DNA of 64,000 nt from Bacteroidota bacterium. GTDB lineage: Bacteria; Bacteroidota; Bacteroidia; Chitinophagales; Chitinophagaceae. Of the stretch, positions 8,278 to 18,203 are shown piece by piece. Numbering within the stretch: the first letter of the stretch is position 1; every line of letters begins with the position of its first letter. Location of the stretch: the NCBI GenBank assembly GCA_029560415.1, contig JAKQKY010000393.1, forward strand, positions 1-64,000. Direction: 5' to 3'. The notes beneath the pieces were generated by a model, which did no database searches, was not told where the DNA came from, and saw only the letters and a program-made list of their open reading frames with translations. Position numbers and translations under genes: made by a program.

Positions 8278-8658
8278 TTATTTTTGGTTGTTGGTTAATA
8301 CTTTTCTTTTAAAAGTAGGTTTTTCGCCAAAATGTAGCAGAAGTCCTACTTCATATTGAGTGGCTTTTAAATAATTTACTAACTGATATTCGTGTTGTGG
8401 GAGGATGCTGCCTTTCCCTGCTTTTATTTCAACGATCACTTCATCGTTTACCACGATATCGGAAAAATAAATGCCTACTTCGATGCCTTCGTATAATACA
8501 TGTACCCGTTTCTGTTGAAGGCAACTCACATGATTCTTCCTTAGTTCAACGATCATGGCATTTTCATATACTTTTTCCATGAAGCCATAACCAAGTGTAT
8601 TATAAACTTTATAAAAACTTTGAATAATGAACTCGGTCGTTTCTGATAGCAGCAACAT
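8278..8658 (-). CDS. GxxExxY protein (PD-(D/E)XK-like small protein)
   Basis: NTLGYGFMEKVYENAM contains GFMEKVY (GxxExxY); DIVVNDEVIVEIKAG fits a PD-(D/E)XK core. Confidence 0.88.
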   Translation of the reverse strand: MLLLSETTEFIIQSFYKVYNTLGYGFMEKVYENAMIVELRKNHVSCLQQKRVHVLYEGIEVGIYFSDIVVNDEVIVEIKAGKGSILPQHEYQLVNYLKATQYEVGLLLHFGEKPTFKRKVLTNNQK

Positions 8659-8748
8659 TTTTTTATTTCAATGTCGCAATAAATATTTTTATTTCAAGGT
8701 GAAACATCACACAATCCTCTGTGTTTTTCCTGCTACTTTCTTGCTTAA

Positions 8749-8795
8749 ATCCGTGTCATCCGTGAATCAATCAATATCCGCGTGATCCGTGTACT
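8749..8795. repeat. Right arm of GxxExxY element, reverse complement of left-array words
   Basis: atccgtgtcatccgtgaatcaatcaatatccgcgtgatccgtgtact; its reverse complement acgcggatattgattgattcacggatgacacggat matches 8089-8122. Confidence 0.8.
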
Positions 8796-8807
8796 AGTCC
8801 ATGTACA

Positions 8808-9749
8808 TCAAACCCCTAATTTTTCTTCGATCAAATAGTTATTTCTTTCCACCGAATTCCGTGAAATAAGTTCACCAATAAATCCTGCTAAAAATAACTG
8901 TGTACCGATGATCATTGCCAAAATTGCAAAGAAAAACAATGGCCGCTGCGTCATCCCGGTTTTATCTAAAAAGAATTTTGAAATACTGAGGTAGGTAAAC
9001 ACGAGTAAGCCAAACATGAACGACAATGTTCCCCATAAACCAAAAAAGTGCATGGGACGTTTACCGAATTTACCAACAAAGAATATCGTCATCAGGTCTA
9101 AGAAACCATTCACAAACCGACTCCATCCAAATTTGGTCACTCCATATTTACGGGCCCTGTGTTCAACTACTTTTTCACCGATCTTTCTAAACCCTGCCCA
9201 TTTGGCAAGCACCGGAACATAGCGATGCATTTCGCCGTACACTTCTATGCTTTTAACCACTTTGCGGCTGTAAGATTTCAACCCGCAATTAAAATCGTGC
9301 AGTTTGATTTTACTCATGCTTCGTGCCGCTGCATTAAATAATTTGCTGGGTATATTCTTGGTAAAGGTATTGTCGTAACGTTTTTTCTTCCACCCACTCA
9401 CCAGGTCGAACCCGTCGCGGATGATCATGTTGTACAGGTCTGGTATTTCATCGGGACTGTCCTGCATATCAGCATCCATGGTGATGATCACATTTCCCTG
9501 CGAAGCTTTGAATCCTTCATTGAGGGCAGCACTTTTTCCATAATTGCGTTGAAACTTGATCCCCTTTATATTGGCATTTCCCTGGCGAAGTTTTTCGATC
9601 ACTTCCCAGGAACGATCGGTACTTCCATCATCGATCATGATCACTTCATAGCTATATCCCTGGGCGTTCACCACCCGTTCGATCCATGCCGCCAGTTCGG
9701 GCAAAGATTCATCTTCATTAAACAATGGTATTACGATAGAAAGATCCAT
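8808..9749 (-). CDS. Glycosyltransferase family 2 (DPM1-like, C-terminal TM)
   Basis: MDLSIVIPLFNEDESLPELAAWI, MIDDGSTDRSWEVIEKL, MDADMQDSPDEIP; two C-terminal TM segments. Confidence 0.9.
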   Translation of the reverse strand: MDLSIVIPLFNEDESLPELAAWIERVVNAQGYSYEVIMIDDGSTDRSWEVIEKLRQGNANIKGIKFQRNYGKSAALNEGFKASQGNVIITMDADMQDSPDEIPDLYNMIIRDGFDLVSGWKKKRYDNTFTKNIPSKLFNAAARSMSKIKLHDFNCGLKSYSRKVVKSIEVYGEMHRYVPVLAKWAGFRKIGEKVVEHRARKYGVTKFGWSRFVNGFLDLMTIFFVGKFGKRPMHFFGLWGTLSFMFGLLVFTYLSISKFFLDKTGMTQRPLFFFAILAMIIGTQLFLAGFIGELISRNSVERNNYLIEEKLGV

Positions 9750-9806
9750 AGTATATATTTTCCCGGATGCTGTTGATCATGTTTTGCATCCTTTATTTTA
9801 TCAAAA

Positions 9807-10292
9807 CTATTTCTGCCTGCTGATCATCAGCGAAGCAATGGCAGTGACCATCGCACCAATTACCAGGTAACCAAAAATAGCCATTGAAGTTAACATCGGT
9901 ACAAAATATTTCTGTGCTTTCAGCACCATGCTGTCTATTTCCGAAGCAGTATAATTTCCTTTCAACACAAGATCGGCCCGGTAATTTTTACCCATCTCTT
10001 CTTCCAGTGACGGATTCATTTCCATAAATACCCATGTGAACACTACCATCAATAGGGTGATCACAATGAAACATTTAAAACCCTGTGAGAAATAATTTTT
10101 AAAGGTAAATGGTCCGCCGCCTCTTTTTTTATAATCAAGAAGTGTCCACAAAATGCCGCCGATGTACATCAGGTATACAATGTATTGCAGGTTGTTTTCG
10201 AAATTACCCATTACCTGGAAGATGCCGATCGAAGTGAGGATCATAACGATGCCCGTAATGAAGCCCTTTGTGGTAGCATTTAGTTTTTTCAT
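9807..10292 (-). CDS. DUF4199-type membrane protein
   Basis: Four predicted TM segments; GFKCFIVITLLMVVFTWVFMEMNPSL; located between GT2 and dihydroorotase. Confidence 0.65.
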   Translation of the reverse strand: MKKLNATTKGFITGIVMILTSIGIFQVMGNFENNLQYIVYLMYIGGILWTLLDYKKRGGGPFTFKNYFSQGFKCFIVITLLMVVFTWVFMEMNPSLEEEMGKNYRADLVLKGNYTASEIDSMVLKAQKYFVPMLTSMAIFGYLVIGAMVTAIASLMISRQK

Positions 10293-10295
10293 TTG

Positions 10296-11555
10296 TTATG
10301 CGTGGATAATGGTTTGGTTTTTATGAATGATTCCGATCACTGTTCCTTTCATGGATTTACCAATGAACGGACTATTGTGCGATAAAGACCTGATCATGGA
10401 TTGTTCAAATGTATACGTTCCTTCGGGATCGAACAGGGTGATGCAGGCAGGGGTGTCTATTTTTATTTCCGGGATCGTTAAGCCAACGATCTTCCTCGGA
10501 GCAAGGGTTAGCATGTTGATGAACTGATCGAGTGTAAGCCCGAAGTTATTCATTACGCCAAAAACCGTTTGCAGGCCGATGGCGCCATTTTTTGCATATT
10601 CAAATTCACATGTCTTGTCATCCCAGTGCTGTGGCATGTGATGAGAAGCGATGGCATCAACGTCACCTGCGAGTAAGGCTTCCCGTAAGGCCAGCCTGTC
10701 GTCGGTACTGCGTAACGGCGGATTCATCTTTAAATTGGTATCATACCCGGCCAGGTCTTCATCACAGAAAAAGCAATGATTGGGTGTGATGGAACAGCTG
10801 ATACTTAGTCCCTCTTTCCTGGCCGCTTTAATAAGTTCAATGCCCCTTCGGGTAGATACACCCGTTATGTGTAGTTTAGATCGGCTGTATTTAAGTAATT
10901 CAATGTCGCGTGCGATCATCAGTTCTTCAGCAATGGCAGGATTGCCGGGCAGTCCGAGCCGGGTACTCATCACTCCTTCATGCATCAGGCCATGTGCAGA
11001 TAAAGACTTATCGTCTGGCAATTGAAATATGGGAGCATCTATTGCCAATACATATTGTAAGGCTTTGGTTAACATGCCCGGGCTTTGAACGGGTTGTGTT
11101 CCGTCGCTAAAAGCTTTTGCACCACTATTGTACATATCATACATCTCGGCCAGTTCCTTGCCTTCGGCATTTTTGCTGATGGAACCGATGGGATGAATAT
11201 TAACCGGAAGGGTAGACGCTTTTTGAAGAATGTATTCCACCTGGCCCTTGGTAGAAATGGCCGGGTTGTTATTGGGGATGATCATCACATCGGTAAATCC
11301 GCCTGCCGCTGCTGCTGCTGCACCCGATTGAAGTGTTTCTTTTTGTTCATTGCCGGGGTCGTTGAAATGGGCGAAAAGATCCATCCAGCCGATGCTTACG
11401 TGCAGGTTATCCCTGCTGATCACCTGGTCGGCCTCACTGGTAACCTTATCGGCTATTTCGCTGATGATGCCATCAATAATAAGAATGTCTTTTACTTGCC
11501 TGTGATAGGCGGAAGAAGAGGAAATGATGCGGGCTTGCTTTAGTAAAACCTTCAT
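10296..11555 (-). CDS. pyrC: Dihydroorotase
   Basis: SIGWMDLFAHFNDPGNEQKETLQSGAAAAAAGGFT; HITGVSTRRGIELI; AIASHHMPQHWDDKTCEFEYAKNGAIGLQT. Confidence 0.85.
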   Translation of the reverse strand: MKVLLKQARIISSSSAYHRQVKDILIIDGIISEIADKVTSEADQVISRDNLHVSIGWMDLFAHFNDPGNEQKETLQSGAAAAAAGGFTDVMIIPNNNPAISTKGQVEYILQKASTLPVNIHPIGSISKNAEGKELAEMYDMYNSGAKAFSDGTQPVQSPGMLTKALQYVLAIDAPIFQLPDDKSLSAHGLMHEGVMSTRLGLPGNPAIAEELMIARDIELLKYSRSKLHITGVSTRRGIELIKAARKEGLSISCSITPNHCFFCDEDLAGYDTNLKMNPPLRSTDDRLALREALLAGDVDAIASHHMPQHWDDKTCEFEYAKNGAIGLQTVFGVMNNFGLTLDQFINMLTLAPRKIVGLTIPEIKIDTPACITLFDPEGTYTFEQSMIRSLSHNSPFIGKSMKGTVIGIIHKNQTIIHA

Positions 11556-11800
11556 TACGTTATGTGATTGCGCAAATATCGTAAAAATATCAGGGAAACA
11601 AGCGAATGGCCAATGAATAAACGTAACCGAAGGATTTATGTCGCAGGGAAACCATTAGGTTGGATCGGGCAGATGTTTCTGTCGATTATTTCAGCAAATT
11701 GTTACCAACAATACTGACAGGCAAAGTAGCAGGGCTCCAATGCAAATTCTCAGGCAGGTAACCAGGAAATGAAGTGAATGATGTTTCATGGTGATTCATT

Positions 11801-12028
11801 TTAATATTTTGCAATAGAAGGTACTGCCAGCACTGGATTCCAATCCATCCCTGTGTATGTTAAACTGCCATTGTATTGTTGGTTTACCAGTTCCCTGGCT
11901 GATTCGTGCCTGGCAGGTAAGGGTTTATGCCTGTTTTTATTACCGGGTTGTTGAATGCCCGCTATAAACAACAGTGGAAAAGCTGCCATAAGGATCAGCA
12001 TTACCAGGTTAAAAGTGAACTTTTTCAT
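11801..12028 (-). CDS. Small hypothetical protein with N-terminal signal/TM segment
   Basis: MKKFTFNLVMLILMAAFPLLFIAGIQQPGNKNRHKPLP...; internal Met used. Confidence 0.45.
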   Translation of the reverse strand: MKKFTFNLVMLILMAAFPLLFIAGIQQPGNKNRHKPLPARHESARELVNQQYNGSLTYTGMDWNPVLAVPSIAKY

Positions 12029-12186
12029 ATTAATTGATTGTTTTGTTTTCTGACGCAAAAATATCCTGTAATTCGCCCTGGTAAAAGGTTTGCATGTATG
12101 AAACGTTGTAAATGATGGATGGATTGAGTGGGGCAACTGCATTGAAACGCAAGCCAGGAACATTGAGTTTAGAAATGCTGGTATGT

Positions 12187-12873
12187 TTACTTAAAACCTT
12201 TTCGTATGGAAGCCAGGTGTGATAAAAATACAAGCGGCACCACGATCGTAGGCAACCAGATGTATGGGAAATAAAAGATGGCAATATTGGGTTGATCGAA
12301 TGCCAGTTGTTGAAAAGGCGAGGGTGCTGAAAGAATGGCATGGATCACGATATTCAGCAGTAGCAAAAGGGAAATGATATGCCAACCGATCCAAAGGCGT
12401 TTATGCGTGACCGTTTTACCTTTAAAACAAAGAAACCAAATGACGGGCGCCGTAATACCAGCTAGTATATCGAAATTCCTGCCGGCAAAAGTCATGAGTT
12501 CGGGCACCGCTTTCTGAAGAAACAGCCAGTACAAAACGAGTTCAACCGGGATGCGGATGATGCTGAGCAGGGTGAGCATCTTCAGATCCAGCTTATCCAG
12601 GAACCGGCGGCCAGTCCGGGATATGAAAAGATAGCCGATGACAATAAAGGATGGCAATACCACGAGCATAATCCGTGGAGGAATTGCCTCTAAATCAAGA
12701 AAAAAACTTTTCGCTGCCAGGATAGCGGTGATGGTCATCCAAACAGATAAAAGCAGGATGGTTCTTAGTTTATGGGTAGTTGAAGCAATGAAAAATGCCA
12801 GGCATGTAAAAACGGCCACTCCGAAAGTAACCGATATGTAAATTGGCAGATCGTGCATAGTTCCTGGTTGCAT
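12187..12873 (-). CDS. Hypothetical multi-pass membrane protein
   Basis: 228 aa with about 7 hydrophobic segments. Confidence 0.65.
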   Translation of the reverse strand: MQPGTMHDLPIYISVTFGVAVFTCLAFFIASTTHKLRTILLLSVWMTITAILAAKSFFLDLEAIPPRIMLVVLPSFIVIGYLFISRTGRRFLDKLDLKMLTLLSIIRIPVELVLYWLFLQKAVPELMTFAGRNFDILAGITAPVIWFLCFKGKTVTHKRLWIGWHIISLLLLLNIVIHAILSAPSPFQQLAFDQPNIAIFYFPYIWLPTIVVPLVFLSHLASIRKGFK

Positions 12874-12981
12874 GGCAAATATATCATTTCATGAGGCAAT
12901 GAAGGCGGGTTAGTTAAAATGTTCTACATAGTTGACCCTAAGGACTTTATGGTTATGGTCAGACCAGTTTACAACAGATAC

Positions 12982-13590
12982 TTATGCTGTTTTCACCATA
13001 TTCTTCAACATTGGATACTCCTGCTCCCTCCATGTCCCCAACGCCCTCTCAGCCTGGGCCATATGCCTGCTGATGTGCGCTGTATAAAATAAAAACACAT
13101 CCCCGAGTTTAAGTTTTATAAATGTTGCAATCGAAATCGGAACCTTTACCTGGTTTAGGTCAACATTCTTTGCCTGCATGATCAACATGCCTAGTGTTTC
13201 AAGTTGGCTGATGAATTCGTGCATAACAACAGAAGGATCGGGGAATGGTGCCGGTTGGTGATTTTTCGGGGATTGCATTTTTCTGGCCGGTTTTCCATCG
13301 TTTGGCAGGTTCATCAATGAATAAAAATAATTACCCAGCCACCCGCTTTTAAAAAATTGTGAAGGGCTTTTATCCTGGTTGGCCTGAATGGCCTTTTTGA
13401 TTTGGGGTAGGTAATAGCGCCCATAACTATTCAGGTGTTCAAGGCACTGAATGGCACTCCATCGGCCAGGGCCGGGAGAAGCAATGAGCATTTCGTACGG
13501 TAGTTGCTGCCAATCTGTAATTGCATTTGAAATCTGTTTTTCGGCCTGGTTGTGCAAGCCTTCTAGTAATTGTTCTGTCATGTATTTCAT
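12982..13590 (-). CDS. DinB-like superfamily protein
   Basis: PGPGRWSAIQCLEHLNSYGRYYLP...FYTAHISRHMAQAERAL (DinB-type His positions). Confidence 0.75.
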   Translation of the reverse strand: MKYMTEQLLEGLHNQAEKQISNAITDWQQLPYEMLIASPGPGRWSAIQCLEHLNSYGRYYLPQIKKAIQANQDKSPSQFFKSGWLGNYFYSLMNLPNDGKPARKMQSPKNHQPAPFPDPSVVMHEFISQLETLGMLIMQAKNVDLNQVKVPISIATFIKLKLGDVFLFYTAHISRHMAQAERALGTWREQEYPMLKNMVKTA

Positions 13591-13659
13591 ACTATTTCAT
13601 TTTTAGAATACAAAAATGAAACGTTGGACAAATATAATTCTTGGTAAAAACCATGATTT

Positions 13660-14241
13660 TCAGATCCGGATCTTTGCCAGCATTTTACTGAAATTGGTAG
13701 CATCTACACCCAGGTAACTCGCAATGTATTTATGGGGAACAAGGTTCAGCAGGTGAGGGCTCCTTGCAAAAAGCGACCTGAATTTTTCTTCGGCCGTGAA
13801 GCATTGCGTTTCTACTATACGGTGAAGAACACCCGAGAATGCATGATTGGTAAGTATCCTGATCATGCGTTCAATTTCATGATGAACCTTCATCAAGCCA
13901 TCAAGCTGATTAAAATCTGTTTTCAGAAACGAAGAAGGTGTTAAGGTTTCACAGGAAAAACGGGAGCTTGTTTGAGTGAGAAAACTGTCGGCCACTCCAG
14001 AAAATGATGGTGGATAGGTAAATACTATAGTTGCATCCCGTTCATCGTCACCTGTATAAAATACCCTTTGAATCCCTTCTATCACAAAATAAAGATGACG
14101 TTCTTTTTCACCTTCCCTTGAAAGCAGTGTTTTCCTTTTTGCATGGTAAGGTTGCCAGATAGAAAGAAACGCTTCCATATCCATTAATGGAAGGGGGTAT
14201 ACGGCGGCTATAAAATTTCTTAGTTGATCTCTTTCATCCAT
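13660..14241 (-). CDS. Crp/Fnr-type cyclic nucleotide-binding regulator
   Basis: LSREGEKERHLYFVIEGIQRVFYTGDDERDATIVF; C-terminal HLLNLVPHKYIASYLGVDATNFSKML. Confidence 0.8.
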   Translation of the reverse strand: MDERDQLRNFIAAVYPLPLMDMEAFLSIWQPYHAKRKTLLSREGEKERHLYFVIEGIQRVFYTGDDERDATIVFTYPPSFSGVADSFLTQTSSRFSCETLTPSSFLKTDFNQLDGLMKVHHEIERMIRILTNHAFSGVLHRIVETQCFTAEEKFRSLFARSPHLLNLVPHKYIASYLGVDATNFSKMLAKIRI

Positions 14242-14415
14242 CAGGATTGTTTAATTGCGAAACTATTGTTTTATGTGATTCGACGAAACAACAGGATTGC
14301 CTTTTCAGATCAATGAATCCATTCACCGTTCGTAAACTCAAAACTGCTACTGGTAAAATGAAATCATCAACATACCATTATATTAAACAACTTGTAAGTC
14401 AATTATTGAATCTGT

Positions 14416-15084
14416 ATGACCAATCTGGATTTGCACCAAACTACTGTTAAACCTGGCTTTTCTATGAGAGATCTACTTTTTGGCGATCTTCCTCTTGACA
14501 ACTGGGCTGCCATGGGAACCGATGTTGCACCATGGAATTTATTCTTACAGGCAAGTGTTTTAATGGCGAAAGGTGACAGGGATGAAGCTATTAAAATACT
14601 TCATGAGATCATAGGATTAAGAAACCTGGAATCAAGGCAATACCTTCAAGCATATAACGTTTTACGTGAATATAATGTGCCATTGTATAATGATGTAATT
14701 ATATTTGGTATCATAGCGGAAGTGGGAATGGAAGATGGATGGGACCAGGTAGCGATTTATGCCGATCATAGTGCACGATACATAAACTATTCCGGAAGTA
14801 TGATCATTTGGGAGCACCCGGATGACTCACTCAATAAGCAGGTTGACGAGATTCTTGAAATAGCAAAGGGAATGCTAAAGCTAATGGGTCCGTGGAATGG
14901 AAGAAGACCGGCGGCTCCCGGTAACGGCTATGCCCGAATTAATTTTCTTACTTCACATGGACTGCATTTTGGACAAGCAGCAACCAATGATTTGTTCAAT
15001 GATCAACAAGCAGCACCCATGATGTATAAGATGCTTGAAATGATGAAAACATTAATCAATAAAAATAATAATACCGTATTGTAA
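14416..15084 (+). CDS. Hypothetical protein (possible TPR-like segment)
   Basis: 222-aa ORF, no recognised domain; 1-nt spacing to next ORF. Confidence 0.6.
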   Translation: MTNLDLHQTTVKPGFSMRDLLFGDLPLDNWAAMGTDVAPWNLFLQASVLMAKGDRDEAIKILHEIIGLRNLESRQYLQAYNVLREYNVPLYNDVIIFGIIAEVGMEDGWDQVAIYADHSARYINYSGSMIIWEHPDDSLNKQVDEILEIAKGMLKLMGPWNGRRPAAPGNGYARINFLTSHGLHFGQAATNDLFNDQQAAPMMYKMLEMMKTLINKNNNTVL

Positions 15085-15085
15085 C

Positions 15086-15709
15086 ATGGAAACTTTTAGT
15101 TCGATGGAGTTATACCTTATGAATGGTGGTAATAAACAGTTTATAGGCCGCGATGGGTTTTGGGATGTATATCATGCTACGCCTGAAGAAGAAGCTACCT
15201 GGGATAAAGAGATTATACAAAAAGCACTTTGTCAACTTTCCCATGAAGTGAACATGCCTTTATGTAAATACGCAATTGATACCCTGGTTTTTCATGGTTA
15301 CAAAGGTTTGGAACAACTACTGCACCAATACCTGGCGGATGCCATTCCATCAAGGCAAATAGCATTAGCCACAGGTTTATGGATCCATTACCGTTACGTT
15401 GATAGCTTTCGCATCATTCATCAAATTCTGCAATCAAACAGGAAAGAACGCATAAACGATGTATTTATGGCTTTGATGGAATTTAAACATAATGATGATG
15501 CAAGAAGATTCATGATAGCCTGCCTTGAAGGAAATGATCCCGAACTGGCCATGAAAGCACATACCTGTATTTCATGTTGGGCATACACAGGCATTCCGCA
15601 ATTAAGAGAAAATAATATGATTGAAAATTTAATGCCAGGTAATGCAGCACCAGCAAATTATTCCGCTGCACTTGAGAACCTTAAAAGATTATTTTTCCCT
15701 TTTCAATGA
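15086..15709 (+). CDS. Hypothetical protein, HEAT-like helical repeats
   Basis: 207-aa all-helical pattern: CKYAIDTLVFHGYKGLEQLLHQYL...RINDVFMALMEFKHNDDARRFMIACL. Confidence 0.6.
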   Translation: METFSSMELYLMNGGNKQFIGRDGFWDVYHATPEEEATWDKEIIQKALCQLSHEVNMPLCKYAIDTLVFHGYKGLEQLLHQYLADAIPSRQIALATGLWIHYRYVDSFRIIHQILQSNRKERINDVFMALMEFKHNDDARRFMIACLEGNDPELAMKAHTCISCWAYTGIPQLRENNMIENLMPGNAAPANYSAALENLKRLFFPFQ

Positions 15710-15719
15710 GTACTTCTAA

Positions 15720-16004
15720 ATGAATTTCTTTCACCTGCTTTTGATATTTGATGCAATCGCTTCACTGGTTGTTCTATACTTCTTTTTTGTAGGACTCAAT
15801 GATGGGAGTGTATCTTCACGCAATATGGGATTGTGGCTGGCAATTATCGGCGTTATATGTATAGTATTGGGTGGTAGTTATTGGCTGAATTTGCACAATT
15901 ATCATTTATCTGCCAGGTTACTGTTAGGGGTACTCGCCATTCCGGCATTCCTATACCTTATTTTTATCCTTGTTTCCCTTACCAACAAGGGCAGGTGGAA
16001 TTGA
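15720..16004 (+). CDS. Small membrane protein (3 TM)
   Basis: 94 aa, three hydrophobic segments, same strand and tightly spaced. Confidence 0.55.
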   Translation: MNFFHLLLIFDAIASLVVLYFFFVGLNDGSVSSRNMGLWLAIIGVICIVLGGSYWLNLHNYHLSARLLLGVLAIPAFLYLIFILVSLTNKGRWN

Positions 16005-16062
16005 TTACTGAAATTTATTACCGGTTGTTCGATATTAATTTACATTATAGGCGCAAAGCTGA

Positions 16063-17424
16063 TTATTTTCCGGAAATGTATGCATCATATCCGCTTTTTT
16101 CAAGGAATTTTTTAGGGTCATTCATTTCTATGATATCAATGATAGCCTGTTTTTTATCTGCTTGCTTTTGATAGTATTCTTTGGCAATCCGGTAACCAAC
16201 ATAATAACCCATGTCAGCAGGTTTATCTTTTGCTGTGCTGTAATTATATAACCAGTTGGTTATCGATTTACTGCATAATTCTGTTTTAAATGTTTTCCAT
16301 AAGTCTTTTTCATGTGCATCGCCATAAGATGCAGCAACTTTGTTGATCTGGTTGCCTGCAACAAGTTCGCCAATGAAATCGCAGAAGCCTTCCTGCATGC
16401 AGGCATAGAGCAAATCGCATTTTTCAGCACCTGGTGCCAGGTTATTCTTTTGCTGCGTATGTACGCACTCGTGAGCCACTATGTTTTTTATTTTCTGTAC
16501 AATATCTGTTTCGCCGGCCAAAACCCTGCCCATGGCATCTCCGTTGAATTCGGAGAGATCGTTTGCAGCTGTAGATGTTGTGATCTCTGTACCAATGAGA
16601 ACGAATTTATCTGAAGTAGTTCCGCCAGTGCGTATTGTGCCGATGGCAAAACAAACTTTAAAGGGTTTAAAATTCGGGTATAATGATTTGAAATTTTTGA
16701 ATACTTCTTCAATCAATGGTTCAGCCTTTTTTACTTCATAGGTATTCTTTCTGATGGATTGATAGAATTTCGGAAATTTGCCGATCTTCCTTACATATTC
16801 TTCTGCGGTAAAATTCCTGGCCATGATAAAATCCTTCAGCCCGCTGGTAGCCTTGTAAATATAACGTTCCTGGAAAGATGCAACACTGTCTTCAAAACTT
16901 TTACAGTTTACCAGGTGGTCGTATGCATCCCAAAAATGATCAATGTCGAGGGTCTGCACATTTTTTTTATTCTCTGTTTCGAGTTCCATGGCGATCTTTT
17001 CCTTTTCCAATATCTTTTCCGGGCTTAGCTTTTTTATAGCAAGGGTATATTTTCCTTTTGCAGCGTTGCCCGAATCATCGAGTGGGAAAATGGATAGCTT
17101 GAATGCGCCGTTAATGGAAGGAGAGTAGTCAAAATTTTCGGGCCCGTTATTGCCATTGGGGGAATCCTGGTCAAGGATTTTCTTTCCGGTTGGATCTGAA
17201 AGTCTTACCAGGATATCAATACCATATTGGGTAATATAAAATTCATATTGCCCATTGGCTTCAAGGTTCACCGTAAATTGATGAACAGAATCTTTCGTGA
17301 GTTCAAAGATTGCTTTTTTGGTATTGGGTAACCAAACGCCTTTAAATGCACCAGGTGCATTTTCTTTTACCTGTGCCGAAGCGGAGGATATGATAAACAG
17401 CAATCCTATAATTAATCTTCTCAT
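16063..17424 (-). CDS. Secreted putative zinc protease (DUF2268-like) with N-terminal PPC-like domain
   Basis: Signal peptide MRRLIIGLLFIISSASAQ; HExxH in IVAHECVHTQQ; PPC-like EANGQYEFYITQYGIDILVRLSDPTGK. Confidence 0.7.
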   Translation of the reverse strand: MRRLIIGLLFIISSASAQVKENAPGAFKGVWLPNTKKAIFELTKDSVHQFTVNLEANGQYEFYITQYGIDILVRLSDPTGKKILDQDSPNGNNGPENFDYSPSINGAFKLSIFPLDDSGNAAKGKYTLAIKKLSPEKILEKEKIAMELETENKKNVQTLDIDHFWDAYDHLVNCKSFEDSVASFQERYIYKATSGLKDFIMARNFTAEEYVRKIGKFPKFYQSIRKNTYEVKKAEPLIEEVFKNFKSLYPNFKPFKVCFAIGTIRTGGTTSDKFVLIGTEITTSTAANDLSEFNGDAMGRVLAGETDIVQKIKNIVAHECVHTQQKNNLAPGAEKCDLLYACMQEGFCDFIGELVAGNQINKVAASYGDAHEKDLWKTFKTELCSKSITNWLYNYSTAKDKPADMGYYVGYRIAKEYYQKQADKKQAIIDIIEMNDPKKFLEKSGYDAYISGK

Positions 17425-17581
17425 ATATCGGTATCATTTATTTGGTAATAGATCTGACACTTCAGCAAGGTTTTTTCCCTGATGAAGATTATTTCGAATA
17501 CAAATATGAAATATCCAGGAATTATTTTCTACAAAATTCCGGATAAAATGTAAGGAAGGATGTATGAATTGAGGGAGTTGT

Positions 17582-18121
17582 TTATTTTTTAGAATCCTGC
17601 AGGAATGCCAGGATCGCTTCAATGGTATTATTTACTGTTCGGGCAGCAGCAGGTTCAGTGATCTCTCCCTGTACATTCATTTTTGCACGGATGAACGGGA
17701 TAAGGTGAACGGCGCCGGGAATCATATTGGCAGAAATAGCCACAAGAGTATGTTGCAGGGCCGCATGGGCTATTTCACCCATACTGGATGCAGTGATGAG
17801 CGCAACTGGTTTGCCTGTAAATTCGCCTGAAGATACGGTCCAGTCAAGTGCATTTTTTAAAGCACCGGGTATACCAAAAGCATATTCCGGGCTACAGATC
17901 AATACTACATCTGCGGCAGCAATGCTTTTCCTCCAGGATATAACAGTATCGGGTACCTCCTCACTGTCGTTAAAGGGCGGTATCTTATCTATCGCATTAT
18001 AAATAAAGTATTGAATATAGTCCGGCATCCGTTTACCAATTACCTGTAAGATTTTTGAATTAGATGAAGTAGGACGGAGGCTGCCAGATATGGCCAATAT
18101 GGTAAATGGATCTTCGTGCAT
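17582..18121 (-). CDS. NADPH-dependent FMN reductase family protein
   Basis: ILAISGSLRPTSSNSKIL; ICSPEYAFGIPGALKNALDWTVSSGEFTGKPVALITAS. Confidence 0.85.
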   Translation of the reverse strand: MHEDPFTILAISGSLRPTSSNSKILQVIGKRMPDYIQYFIYNAIDKIPPFNDSEEVPDTVISWRKSIAAADVVLICSPEYAFGIPGALKNALDWTVSSGEFTGKPVALITASSMGEIAHAALQHTLVAISANMIPGAVHLIPFIRAKMNVQGEITEPAAARTVNNTIEAILAFLQDSKK

Positions 18122-18148
18122 GATACTTTCAGCAATAAATATACATTA

Positions 18149-18183
18149 ATAAAGATCCCCGTGGATACAAAGGGGATCTTTAT
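18149..18183 (-). terminator. Intrinsic terminator-like hairpin
   Basis: ATAAAGATCCCC...GGGGATCTTTAT, perfect 12-bp stem, 11-nt loop, downstream of the glycosyltransferase stop. Confidence 0.6.
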
Positions 18184-18203
18184 AGCCTGTAGTCAACATG
18201 CCA

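Noticed and set aside
12030-12394. Overlapping short minus ORFs (12030-12341, 12191-12394)
   Set aside because: Overlap the membrane-protein gene in alternate frames; no supporting features.
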